A program made the position numbers and the translations under genes. The notes below the pieces were generated by a model, which had not been told where the DNA came from, did no database searches, and worked only from the letters and a program-made list of their open reading frames with translations. From positions 310,001-374,000 of the forward strand of contig NC_003228.3 of the NCBI RefSeq assembly GCF_000025985.1: a stretch of DNA of 64,000 bases. The letters are read 5' to 3'. This DNA comes from Bacteroides fragilis NCTC 9343 (GTDB lineage Bacteria > Bacteroidota > Bacteroidia > Bacteroidales > Bacteroidaceae). Below are positions 45,163-53,587 of this stretch, piece after piece (the stretch's first letter is position 1; every line of letters starts with the position of its first letter).

Positions 45163-48156
45163 ATGTTTATAAATTCTTTAAGGAAATCCCCTTTTTCCTG
45201 TTCTCCGGGATTGATCCTGTTGGGGGCGTTTACCCTGTTATCTGTTCCTGTGTATGGGCAGCAGATACAACAGGCGGAAAGACAGGTGCAGCAAGTTCCT
45301 TTCCTTCAATTCAACTTCGATGAACAGGGAGGAGAGACAGCCCGTAACAGTGGAAGAGGAGGCTCAAAATATGATGCCCGGATCAACGGAGGTACGGTGG
45401 AGTGGGGGCCGGGTCTGCAGCAGGGAGCGGCAAGACTCAGTAACAAAGGACACTTCAAGTTACCGGACGGAGTCCTGGCACATGTGAAAGATTTCACTTT
45501 GTCTGTCTGGGTCTATCTGAATGAACAGTCTGACAACCAAACGGTGTGCACGTTTGCTTGCGGAACAGACCGTTACCTGATTTTGACAACCCAAAGAGGG
45601 AATGAAGAGAACGGCGTTTCTCTGGTTATGACGAAGACACAGGAGAGTGGAAATCATACCGACAAGGAAGAACGCATTGCATATACCCGTCAGAAAGGTA
45701 AACTGTCGGCTAACGCCTGGCATCATCTTGCTTTCACTCTGAAAGGGAGTGTCGGCACTCTTTATGTAGACGGAGTGAAAGCTGAAATAAAGACGGACTT
45801 CACCGTGAATCCTTCATTGTTAGGTAATACGACCGATAATTACATTGGCCGGCCGACCTGGCCCGATCCATATCTGAATGGCGGGATTGATGATTTCAGG
45901 TTGTATGACTATGCCTTGACAGACCGGCAGGTATACGAACTTGCATCGGTAGCGGACGGGCGGTTGGTGCAGGAAGACAGGGACGGACTTTCGTTGGGCG
46001 ATTTGTCGGCGGTAACCACCGACCTTGTGTTGCCTTCGTCCGGTAAGAGCGGTACTACCATCTCGTGGAGCTCGGCTCAGGGGCAGTACATCAGTGACAG
46101 TGGAAAGCTTTACCGCCCCGATGCGGGAACCGGAAACAAGAAGGCAACCCTGACAGCAACGGTCCGGAAGGGAGACGTGGCTTTGACTAAAGACTTTGTT
46201 TTGACCGTCAAGGATATAGGGACTGAACCGGAAGATGTGAATGTCTTTTCGATGCAGACGGGAAATCCGACTGTGCCTGCTTATCTGGCAGACGCATCTT
46301 TCTATTATGATGACCGGACCAAGACTTTTTATGCTTTCGGAACCAATGACGGAGCGGGTGGTGAAAATGTGTATCCAGCCCAGATGTGGTACTCCAAGGA
46401 CTGTAAGGAATGGAAGAATGAAGTGATCGCCTTCCCAAAATCATGGACGGACTATGCCGGGACCTTGTGTGTATGGGCTCCCAGTATCGAATACAATCCG
46501 GATACAAAGAAGTATTATCTGATGTATAGCATTGCTTCGAATACCTTTGTCGGTATGGCGGACGACCTCTTGGGGCCGTGGGAAGATGCCAATGGGGCAG
46601 CTCCCGGTAAGATGCTTTTCAAGGGATATGACGGACAGTTTTTTATGGATGATGACCGGACGATGTATATTGTAACTGACTCCTGGCACTTTAAGATTAT
46701 GAAGTTGAAGTTCGATGAGGCCGGAAAGATCTATATTGACAACAGTGATCCGGTATTCGCCAAAAGCGATTCCAATCCATTTATCGGCACTTACCACTAT
46801 ACGCAGATAGAAGAGATAAAAAATGCTTTTGAAGCTTCGTTTATTTTTAAGAGAAATAATTTATACTACCTGATGTGGTCGTTTAACGGTAGTGAGAATT
46901 ATAATGTCCGATATGCCGTAGCCGATAAGATCACGGGGCCTTACCGGGAGATCAACCGGTCTATGACTGTTCCTGTATTGCAACGTGATGATGCCAATCG
47001 GATTTTGGGTCCCGGACATCATTCGATGTTCTGTTACGGAGGGCGTACGTTTATTGCTTATCATCGGCAACATTATCCTTTTGTAGACAGTAAACGGCAG
47101 ACTTGTATCGACGAAGTTTTCTTTAATGAGGATGGAAGTATCCGTCCCATTACTCCAACCCACAAGGGGGTAACGGTTGCTCCCGATGTTCCGGGCGATC
47201 ATCGTACGAATCTTGCTTTAGGAAAGCAGACCTTGACCTCTTCGGCGAGGGTGTATGATGATTCGGAATTTGCTCCCCGCTATCGTACACACGGCATTTC
47301 ATTCTGTTATGCCGGTAACTTTGCCGTAGACGAGAATTACGGGACCCATTGGGATCCCGGAGTCGGTGCACATAAGCCTTGGCTGATTGTAGATTTGGGC
47401 AGCGAGTGTAAAGTGGATGAGATAGAGACAATTTTTGAGTTTACAAGCCGTACTTACAAGTATAAACTCGAATATTTGTCACAGAAAGAAGCCGGCAGTC
47501 TGGATGCAGCCTCCGGCAGTCATTTGTGGAAAGTGTTTGCAGACCGGAGTACGGACGGTGTCGGACAATCTCCGGTGACGGATACGAAGCCGGGCAATTC
47601 TCCGGTGAAAGCAAGGTTTATCCGTCTGACCATTCTGGAAGGGGTTGACATCCCCCTGAGAGCAGACGGGCTGGACAAGAAGAATGCCGAAAATGCATTA
47701 AGTATTTTTGAATTGAAAGTTTTTGGAGAAGATCGGTCGGATGACCTGAACCGTATTTTTAAGGCGGAAAGCTTCCATAACCTATATGGGATAGCTCTTG
47801 AAAAGAATGCGGCCGAGAACGGATTTATCATGGGGCAGATCGATAATAACGATTATTTGCTCTACCGGAATGTAGATTTAGGCAAAGGGGCAGGCACGTT
47901 TACAGCTAAAGTTGCTTCAGGTACCGAAGGCGGGAAGATAGAGGTTTATCTGGGTTCCTTGAAGGGAAAACCTATCGGAGTGCTCGAAGTGGGCAATACG
48001 GGTGGCGACCAATCCTGGGAAATCAAGTCAACGTCTCTTGAACGGATTGCGAGAGGGCGGCAGGAGAAATTGTATCTGCTGTTCAAAGGTAAGACCGGTA
48101 CCGAGAACCTATTGAAACTGGATTGGTTTCAGTTTACTAAAGACCGGATGAAATAA
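45163..48156 (+). CDS. Five-domain GH43: LamG - Ig-like - GH43 - F5/8C - CBM6-like
   Basis: A 997-residue secreted protein (signal peptide ending near VYGQQ). Domains in order: a LamG/concanavalin-like module (about 45-260; DFTLSVWVYLNEQ, AWHHLAFTLKGS), an atrophied bacterial Ig-like domain (about 275-350), a GH43 propeller (about 360-670), a discoidin-like F5/8C module (about 690-850; YGTHWDPGVGAHKPWLIVDLG) and a CBM6-like C-terminus (about 865-997; KAESFHNLYGIALE to LDWFQFTK). GH43 residues fit Asp in LADASFY, Asp in YDGQFFMDD and Glu in FEASFIF. With three possible sugar-binding modules it may act on large or cell-wall-bound substrate. The gene before it encodes a membrane protein, and the next GH43 follows by 31 nt. 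Confidence 0.88.
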   Translation: MFINSLRKSPFSCSPGLILLGAFTLLSVPVYGQQIQQAERQVQQVPFLQFNFDEQGGETARNSGRGGSKYDARINGGTVEWGPGLQQGAARLSNKGHFKLPDGVLAHVKDFTLSVWVYLNEQSDNQTVCTFACGTDRYLILTTQRGNEENGVSLVMTKTQESGNHTDKEERIAYTRQKGKLSANAWHHLAFTLKGSVGTLYVDGVKAEIKTDFTVNPSLLGNTTDNYIGRPTWPDPYLNGGIDDFRLYDYALTDRQVYELASVADGRLVQEDRDGLSLGDLSAVTTDLVLPSSGKSGTTISWSSAQGQYISDSGKLYRPDAGTGNKKATLTATVRKGDVALTKDFVLTVKDIGTEPEDVNVFSMQTGNPTVPAYLADASFYYDDRTKTFYAFGTNDGAGGENVYPAQMWYSKDCKEWKNEVIAFPKSWTDYAGTLCVWAPSIEYNPDTKKYYLMYSIASNTFVGMADDLLGPWEDANGAAPGKMLFKGYDGQFFMDDDRTMYIVTDSWHFKIMKLKFDEAGKIYIDNSDPVFAKSDSNPFIGTYHYTQIEEIKNAFEASFIFKRNNLYYLMWSFNGSENYNVRYAVADKITGPYREINRSMTVPVLQRDDANRILGPGHHSMFCYGGRTFIAYHRQHYPFVDSKRQTCIDEVFFNEDGSIRPITPTHKGVTVAPDVPGDHRTNLALGKQTLTSSARVYDDSEFAPRYRTHGISFCYAGNFAVDENYGTHWDPGVGAHKPWLIVDLGSECKVDEIETIFEFTSRTYKYKLEYLSQKEAGSLDAASGSHLWKVFADRSTDGVGQSPVTDTKPGNSPVKARFIRLTILEGVDIPLRADGLDKKNAENALSIFELKVFGEDRSDDLNRIFKAESFHNLYGIALEKNAAENGFIMGQIDNNDYLLYRNVDLGKGAGTFTAKVASGTEGGKIEVYLGSLKGKPIGVLEVGNTGGDQSWEIKSTSLERIARGRQEKLYLLFKGKTGTENLLKLDWFQFTKDRMK

Positions 48157-48187
48157 TGATTGTATTATATTGAAAAAAGATTATATT

Positions 48188-49156
48188 ATGGGAAAGAAAA
48201 AGATTAGTACCGGAGTATGGCTGCTGGGGCTGCTGATTGTGTTTTGCTCTTATACAGGAGTTGCCGGAGCAAAAAACAGGTCAAAAACAAAAACCGTGAC
48301 AAAGTCGGTTCCGTTGGGCGATCCTTTTATTCTATTGCACGATGGAACTTATTATGCTTACGGAACGCATGCGGCCGACGGTATTGAAGTGTATACATCA
48401 AAAGATCTCAGGAAGTGGAAACTGCACGGGCTGGCACTTCATAAAGATGATGTTTGGGCGGATAGCCGCTTCTGGGCACCGGAGATTTACGAGATCGACG
48501 GGAAGTTTTATATGTATTATACGGCAGACGAACACATCTGTGTGGCCATAGCCGATTCTCCGTTAGGTCCGTTCAGGCAGAACGAGAAGAAACCGATGGT
48601 TGCTGGCGAGAAGATGATCGATAGCTCCCTGTTTATCGATGAAGATGGAAAACCTTATCTTTTCTTCGTTCGCTTCAATGATGGCAATAACGTATGGGTA
48701 GCGGAATTGGAGGACGATTATATGACGATTAAAACGGAGACGATGCGTCCTTGCATTCATGTTTCGCAGGCATGGGAAGAAGTGTGGCCGCGTGTGAATG
48801 AAGGATCTTATGTGCTTAAACATAACGGATTGTATTACATGACTTATTCCGGTAACAGCTTTGAGAGCCCATTCTATGGGATCGGATGTGCCACCGCTAC
48901 GGATATCATGGGGGAATGGACCAAATACCAGGAAAATCCGATTTTGCAGAAACCGGGGAATTTGCAGGGAGTGGGGCATAGTGCCATGTTCAAGGATAAA
49001 AAGGGCAGACTTCGCATTGTTTATCATGCGCATAAAGATAAAGAGCATATTCATCCACGGGGCATGTACATCGGTAAGGTCTATTTTGAAAAAGTGGATG
49101 GTATAGACCGCATGCGGATCAACAAGGAATATATTGCTGCGGAATTGGTCGAATAA
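48188..49156 (+). CDS. GH43 glycoside hydrolase (parent of the decayed copy at 51.3 kb)
   Basis: The start is ATG 48188 (MGKKKISTG); the TTG at 48170 is less likely. The signal peptide ends near VAGAKN. The 322-residue enzyme has an intact GH43 triad: Asp in LGDPFI, Asp in MIDSSLFID and Glu in VNEGSYVL. RFWAPEIYEIDGKFYMYYT and GVGHSAMF are further family signs. It could be a beta-galactosidase, xylosidase or arabinosidase-like GH43. Its C-terminal third is duplicated as a broken copy at 51325-51591. It is the last gene of the PUL before a terminator. Confidence 0.9.
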   Translation: MGKKKISTGVWLLGLLIVFCSYTGVAGAKNRSKTKTVTKSVPLGDPFILLHDGTYYAYGTHAADGIEVYTSKDLRKWKLHGLALHKDDVWADSRFWAPEIYEIDGKFYMYYTADEHICVAIADSPLGPFRQNEKKPMVAGEKMIDSSLFIDEDGKPYLFFVRFNDGNNVWVAELEDDYMTIKTETMRPCIHVSQAWEEVWPRVNEGSYVLKHNGLYYMTYSGNSFESPFYGIGCATATDIMGEWTKYQENPILQKPGNLQGVGHSAMFKDKKGRLRIVYHAHKDKEHIHPRGMYIGKVYFEKVDGIDRMRINKEYIAAELVE

Positions 49157-49223
49157 ACCGGGGGGTAGAAATCGATATAGGCGTAAAACGGATGGATGAA
49201 TCCGGAGAATCTGTTGTTCGATA

Positions 49224-49264
49224 AAAAGGGTGTAGCTATCTATATGGTGAGGCTACACCCTTTT
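49224..49264 (+). terminator. Terminator at the right end of the PUL
   Basis: A 13-bp stem (AAAAGGGTGTAGC with GCTACACCCTTTT) has a T-rich tail, 67 nt after the GH43 stop. GGCTACACCC is repeated at 49273. Confidence 0.85.
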
Positions 49265-49478
49265 GTTGTTGGGGCTACACCCAGATATATCTATATGGGG
49301 TGTCTTTAGTTTGTAATAGCTATTGAATATATATTGTTTTTGTATTTCTATTTTTGTTTAATATACTGTCAGGATTGAGAGAAAAATAACATGGATATGT
49401 TTTGTGGAATAGTAAAATTTGGTAAATAATTTTTGCTGCTGTTACATTACAGGTAATATTGGTCTAATTTTCTGATTT

Positions 49479-49546
49479 TGGCTGTATTTTACTGTTTATT
49501 GACCAGTAATTATCCCTTTCCCCTTTTTGTTTTACTGATCTTTGTA
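49479..49546 (+). promoter_or_regulatory. PUL operator/promoter copy F (in front of the Cys-rich peptide gene)
   Basis: The second half-site TGACCAG (49500-49506), TTTATTGA (49495-49502), 37 nt, and the -7 box CTTTGTA (49540-49546) match the other copies. The first half-site at 49479-49485 (TGGCTGT) is weaker. It lies in the 473-nt gap 49157-49629, which otherwise holds only the PUL terminator. Confidence 0.75.
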
Positions 49547-49629
49547 TTCAGAAAATTTAAAAAAAATACTACTTTGCTACTATTTATATATTGGTTTGGA
49601 AAAATACAAACTAATTAAAAAAGAACAAA

Positions 49630-49923
49630 ATGAAAAAATTTGTATTTATTGCTGCTGTATTGGGATTTACTAATGTATTTGTTGCAATGACACAGCAGAA
49701 GAATTCGCCTATCCCTTTGCATAACAATGGTATTGAGACTTTTACAGTTTATGAAGCTGATGGCTCGAATTATTGCTATAATGGTGGTAGAGGGGCTACC
49801 TCTTGTTCTATAAGTGGTGGAATAGATATAAAAGGAGGGGGAGCTAGTGCAGCATGCGATGTTTCATGTCAAACTGGTTATTATGCTTGTTGTGGTATTC
49901 GTTGTACTTGTGAAAAATATTAA
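49630..49923 (+). CDS. Small secreted cysteine-rich peptide, NVEALA-like
   Basis: A 97-residue protein with an N-terminal signal segment (MKKFVFIAAVLGFTNVFVAM) and a region NNGIETFT that resembles the NVEALA leader position. The mature part holds eight cysteines in about 50 residues (NYC, TSC, AACDVSC, ACCGIRCTC) and many glycines. NVEALA-family proteins are Bacteroides-specific small peptides usually encoded beside 6-bladed-propeller lipoproteins, as here (6-nt gap to the next gene). Their function is unknown; signal, toxin or surface peptide are all possible. The eight Cys would allow four disulfides after export. Placement under a PUL-type operator is unusual. I am sure of the ORF, less so of the family. 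Confidence 0.7.
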   Translation: MKKFVFIAAVLGFTNVFVAMTQQKNSPIPLHNNGIETFTVYEADGSNYCYNGGRGATSCSISGGIDIKGGGASAACDVSCQTGYYACCGIRCTCEKY

Positions 49924-49928
49924 AGTGT

Positions 49929-50993
49929 ATGAGGAAAATAGTAATATTGTCCTTGGGATTATTGTTTTTTCTGTTCTCTTGCCAAAGAGAACAGAAAAAT
50001 GTTACCCAAAGGATAGAAGTAGACTTATCACATATCGATACAGTGAAAATATCTGCATCAAGAATAATAAATTTAGAAACTGTGGATAGTTCTTTATTGT
50101 ATGATATTTGCGCTTTATTCAAGCAAGATGACCGTTACTTTATATGGTCAAGAGATAATGCTTATGTTTTTAATGATAAGGGTGATTTTCTTTTTAATAT
50201 ATCATGTAAAGGGCAGGGGCCTGGTGAGTATTTAAGTTTTGGATGTATGTTTATGGAGGACGGGGAGGTATGTATTTTTGATCAAGATAAACAGCAAATA
50301 CTACGTTTTGATATAAATGGTAAGTTTATGGGAGTTCAAAAGGTTCTTTTGGATGAAGATGCTCCTTCTCCTTCAATGATAATTCCGATTGGAACGGAAC
50401 GTTACTTAAGTACAAATAGATTTGGGGGGGATTATCGTAAAATGCCAGTGCTAAGCTTCTGGAATAAAGACTTTTCATCTCAGCAAATCGTGAAAGGACG
50501 TTTCATGAATGATGGTATCCATTTTCCTGATGCTTTTTTTGTAGGAGAAGAAGGTCGGAGAGTGTTGTATTGGGAGCCCTTGAAGGATACCCTTTTTACC
50601 GTAACAGATAATTTTCTTGTCCCTGAGTATAAAATAGATTTTGGTACTTATGCGATACCTGAAGAGGAGGGAGCTAAAGATATATATGCTCGAATAATGT
50701 ATTTAAATAAGCCGGAAAATCAAAGCTGCGCTTCTGTCGCAAGATTCTATCAGATAGATGGATATTATATATATTTTACATTTATGTGGTATGATCGTGT
50801 TTACTTATGTAGATATAGTGAGAAAACAAAGAAATCAGAAATATTTGCAATTTTGACAGATGAAATGCAACTAAAAGAATGCTCTTTCTTCAAGATTCTA
50901 GGAGATGATATTGTTATAGCTTTTGAAGATAAGGGTAATCTTGAGAAAAATCCTTCACTTTGTGTGTTTAATAAAAAAATATTAGATATATGA
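49929..50993 (+). CDS. 6-bladed beta-propeller lipoprotein
   Basis: A 354-residue lipoprotein (lipobox FFLFSC). The sequence has repeated propeller-blade patterns (RYFIWSRDNAYVFNDKGDFL, GPGEYLSFGCMFMEDGEVCIFD, ILRFDINGKFM), as in the Bacteroides 6-bladed propeller family PF17170. These proteins are commonly paired with NVEALA-type peptides; their role is not known. It lies 6 nt after the Cys-rich peptide gene, so the two are co-transcribed. AT-rich codon use differs from the GC-richer PUL enzymes and fits separate ancestry. Confidence 0.82.
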   Translation: MRKIVILSLGLLFFLFSCQREQKNVTQRIEVDLSHIDTVKISASRIINLETVDSSLLYDICALFKQDDRYFIWSRDNAYVFNDKGDFLFNISCKGQGPGEYLSFGCMFMEDGEVCIFDQDKQQILRFDINGKFMGVQKVLLDEDAPSPSMIIPIGTERYLSTNRFGGDYRKMPVLSFWNKDFSSQQIVKGRFMNDGIHFPDAFFVGEEGRRVLYWEPLKDTLFTVTDNFLVPEYKIDFGTYAIPEEEGAKDIYARIMYLNKPENQSCASVARFYQIDGYYIYFTFMWYDRVYLCRYSEKTKKSEIFAILTDEMQLKECSFFKILGDDIVIAFEDKGNLEKNPSLCVFNKKILDI

Positions 50994-51078
50994 CCTTAAA
51001 ATGGATGATAACTTCAATCAAAAATAGAAGTATATCGTTTGATTTGGATAAAAAATCATTGACTCTTAGAACTCGTCT

Positions 51079-51324
51079 ATGAAAATAAGGGAGATTCTTG
51101 AAGATAGTTTATTAATTGTTAGATTTTCTGTTTATTCTTGTAGAGACTGTCTTAACTTCTTGATTTCTGAGTTAGATTGCTCTAAAAAGCAAAGTAAAAT
51201 TAAAATGGCTATGTTGATAGCTAATATTCCAGTTAGAGACCTACATGTGAAATGTAAAGAGTTTGATAATCCTAGACTGTATCGGGTTGATTCACTCTCA
51301 TTTGATTTTGATTATTCTTTGACT
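51079..51324 (+). pseudogene. Truncated thioredoxin-like partner of the propeller protein
   Basis: About 82 codons (ILEDSLLIVRFSVYSCRDC onward) resemble the short secreted thiol-type proteins often found after 6-bladed propellers, with a CxxC-like SCRDC and the terminal strand region FDYSLTPYVF. The normal N-terminal leader is missing, and just upstream (51000-51075) fragments in another frame suggest earlier coding. The frame passes directly into a GH43 remnant at TPYVF, so the gene has lost its end by recombination. Only weakly recognisable. Confidence 0.5.
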
Positions 51325-51591
51325 CCATATGTGTTTAAACATAAGGAGCTGTACTATATGGCTTATTCCGGCAATAGCTTTGAAAGTCCGTTCTATGGGG
51401 TAGGCTGTGCTACGGCAACCGATATAATCGGCAAATGGACCAAATACGATGAAAATCTTATCTTGCAGAATCCCGGCGCTTTTGCAGGGTGTAGGGTATA
51501 ACACTATGTTTAAAGATAAAGAGGGAAAGTTTCGTATCGTTTATCATGTACATATAGCAAAGATTATGTTACTGCAGAGCTGGTAAAGTAA
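51325..51591 (+). pseudogene. Decayed 3' fragment of a GH43 gene, copy of the one at 48188
   Basis: YYMAYSGNSFESPFYGVGCA and TDIIGKWTKYDENLILQNPG align almost residue by residue with the intact GH43. An extra base near 51485 shifts the frame (stop at 51499-51501). In the next frame GYNTMFKDKEGKFRIVYH continues the match. A deletion of roughly 27 codons then joins to KDYVTAELVK and a stop at 51589-51591, matching the intact C-terminus KEYIAAELVE. The N-terminal two-thirds, including two triad residues, are absent. Confidence 0.85.
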
Positions 51592-52268
51592 GGCAGAGAA
51601 AGCGATTTGATAGTATGATTCTATTTATCTGTATCAGCTTTCAAAAAGTATTTAAAATGCCTTTTTTGATAACTTCCTCTTCCTTCCTTTCTGTTCAACC
51701 GGAAGGATAGGAGGGTGATAGTCGGGGTGAATGCAACGAAAAGCCGGGCTTTTTGGACTCTGAAGCCGACATTTCCTAGAAAAGGAGTAGGCATCTGGTA
51801 CAAAAGAAGTAAGTATCTACTCTAAAAGAAGTAAGCAATTTCTGAAAATGCTTACTTCTTTTTTGAAAATCTCTTAATGTTTTGCACGATTACATATATT
51901 GTTCCATAATAGAGAGATTATTTTGCTCCTTCTTTTTCTGGTTGACAAGCACAGAAGACTACTCTCTGACTTTCCAAAAGCGCTTTATTTTTGCGAAAAA
52001 CAAACACGAGTACTCTTACTTTCTCCTTTGGGTGTTCATTGTGTTGTGAAAACATCAGGATTCCTGCAATATGATAAACGGAAAAATGAAATAGAGACGA
52101 TTTTTAGTACGAACCCGACTAATGTGCTGAAATAATCAAACCTGAGAAGGGTTGTTTAGCAAACTGTCAAAAATATAAGTGATCTTTTCAGAAGTTATTT
52201 CTTTCTAATGCATCCTTTGTTGTACCGGATTTATTGTTATTTTCTTTTAAGGATATGTTTGTAGTTAT
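51592..52268. other. Gene-poor stretch
   Basis: No convincing gene. A 78-codon ORF (51899-52135, plus) starts with a hydrophobic run but has no recognisable family and may be chance. The clear element is the terminator at 51824-51864; AAAAGAAGTAAG also occurs as a partial direct copy near 51801. Confidence 0.5.
51824..51864. terminator. Perfect terminator hairpin
   Basis: A 14-bp perfect stem (AAAAGAAGTAAGCA, 51824-51837, with 51849-51862) has an 11-nt loop and a T run. Confidence 0.8.
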
Positions 52269-52276
52269 TATCTTTG
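52269..52276 (+). promoter_or_regulatory. -7 promoter box
   Basis: TATCTTTG fits TAnnTTTG, 45 nt before the ATG at 52322. Confidence 0.5.
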
Positions 52277-52321
52277 TCAGACTAATGAACTAAAACTGAT
52301 TATTATGAAAAAGATTTGATT

Positions 52322-53353
52322 ATGGTTAAACTCTTATTGATATGTCTGGCAACGATAGTAATGATCTCTTGCGGATCGGAACAGGAAAAGTTAACCGTGT
52401 ATATTCCTGATACGTGTACGGATACTCTTCAATACGAAATCTACTTGCCGGAAGAAGAAGGATTGAATATTTTCTATGATTTGTGTGTAACTGATTCTTT
52501 TTGTGCTTTTTTGGACACACGTAATGATACATTATTAAAGATCTTCACTGCTACAATTCCTCCTGCTCTTGTCGGATTGGGGATGAAAGGAGAGGGCCCG
52601 GATGATTTTCTTTTTCCTTTTTTTGAGAAATCGATAGGCAGAGAGGGCAAAGGAAAGCTATCGTTCATTGAGTTGAATAGTTGGAATAAAAAGATTGTTG
52701 CGATTCATTCGGCAGCATCTCCCGCTCCTGTCGCTGTTTCTGTCGTTGAGGCACAACAATTGCCGGAGATGCCTGTAGTCAGGGATTATAATGAAACAGA
52801 CTCTTGTGTATATGGCATTGATGTAGATATGCAGCATGGTTTGTTTTTCATTTATGATAAGCATACTGCCCGTGTTAAGACTGTGGATTATCATCGTGAT
52901 ATTAGGTCCGGATATCCGGAAGGACATTTATCTTATCTATACGAAAGTTGTTTAATGGTAAATCAAGATGCAAAGGCAGCTTGTATGGGATTGCTGAATC
53001 TGAACTCTCTCTGTTTTTATGATTTAAAAGGAAATCTGATGAAAGAAATAGTGATAGGGAAAGAGTTGAAATCCCCGGAGTATGACCCTGAGTTTCTTGA
53101 TTTTCCGAATGCACCTAAATATTTCATTTCTCTTTGTGGTACTCCCAATTATCTTTATGCCCTTTATAACGGTTTCCCGGGTACTTCGGGTAAATCAAAG
53201 ATTATGGTCTTTACCTGGCAAGGTGCTCCGGTTGCCATCTATCAGACAGATGTAAAATTGGAAAGAATTGCTGTTGCTCCATCCGGTAGATATGTATTGG
53301 GACTGAATATAACGGAAGAAGGAGGGAGTGATGTGCTGAAGTTTGAACTTTAG
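52322..53353 (+). CDS. DUF4221-like lipoprotein
   Basis: The start is ATG 52322 (MVKLLLICLATIVM), giving a lipobox (VMISC); the in-frame TTG at 52316 is less likely. The 343-residue protein is rich in propeller-like beta strands (NIFYDLCVTDSFCAFLDTRN, GLFFIYDKHTARVKTVD, LNLNSLCFYDLKGNLMKEI) and resembles DUF4221/6-bladed-propeller proteins of Bacteroides. It has its own -7 box. Function unknown. It is probably from the same kind of peptide/propeller system as the genes at 49630-50993, though about 1.3 kb away and separated by decayed sequence. Confidence 0.7.
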   Translation: MVKLLLICLATIVMISCGSEQEKLTVYIPDTCTDTLQYEIYLPEEEGLNIFYDLCVTDSFCAFLDTRNDTLLKIFTATIPPALVGLGMKGEGPDDFLFPFFEKSIGREGKGKLSFIELNSWNKKIVAIHSAASPAPVAVSVVEAQQLPEMPVVRDYNETDSCVYGIDVDMQHGLFFIYDKHTARVKTVDYHRDIRSGYPEGHLSYLYESCLMVNQDAKAACMGLLNLNSLCFYDLKGNLMKEIVIGKELKSPEYDPEFLDFPNAPKYFISLCGTPNYLYALYNGFPGTSGKSKIMVFTWQGAPVAIYQTDVKLERIAVAPSGRYVLGLNITEEGGSDVLKFEL

Positions 53354-53476
53354 GTATTAGCTGAATCTTGCTGAAGAATATTCTGACTAATGTATTGTTC
53401 GGACTCTCGGAAGTTCCGGTTGAACAATTTATGCAATCATCAAATGCCTTTTCCGAGATTGGATTCTTCCATAATG

Positions 53477-53532
53477 AGAGTTGCAGTGAATTCACTTAAG
53501 GCCTACCTTAAAGTGATTTCACTGCAACTCTT
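53477..53532. terminator. Large bidirectional hairpin between convergent genes
   Basis: AGAGTTGCAGTGAA...ACTT pairs with its complement ending at 53532 (one or two mismatches) between the DUF4221-like gene and the convergent acyltransferase gene. Confidence 0.7.
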
Positions 53533-53587
53533 CTATCTCAGCTATGTGTTTATGTTTATGGCGCTACTTATATAGAGCAAGTACATA

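Noticed and set aside
51899..52135. 78-codon ORF with hydrophobic start in the gene-poor stretch
   Set aside because: No family, no promoter box in front, and it lies in decayed sequence; kept only as a note.
53390..53575. 61-codon ORF after the DUF4221-like gene
   Set aside because: It spans the large bidirectional hairpin at 53477-53532, so its coding look comes from the palindrome.
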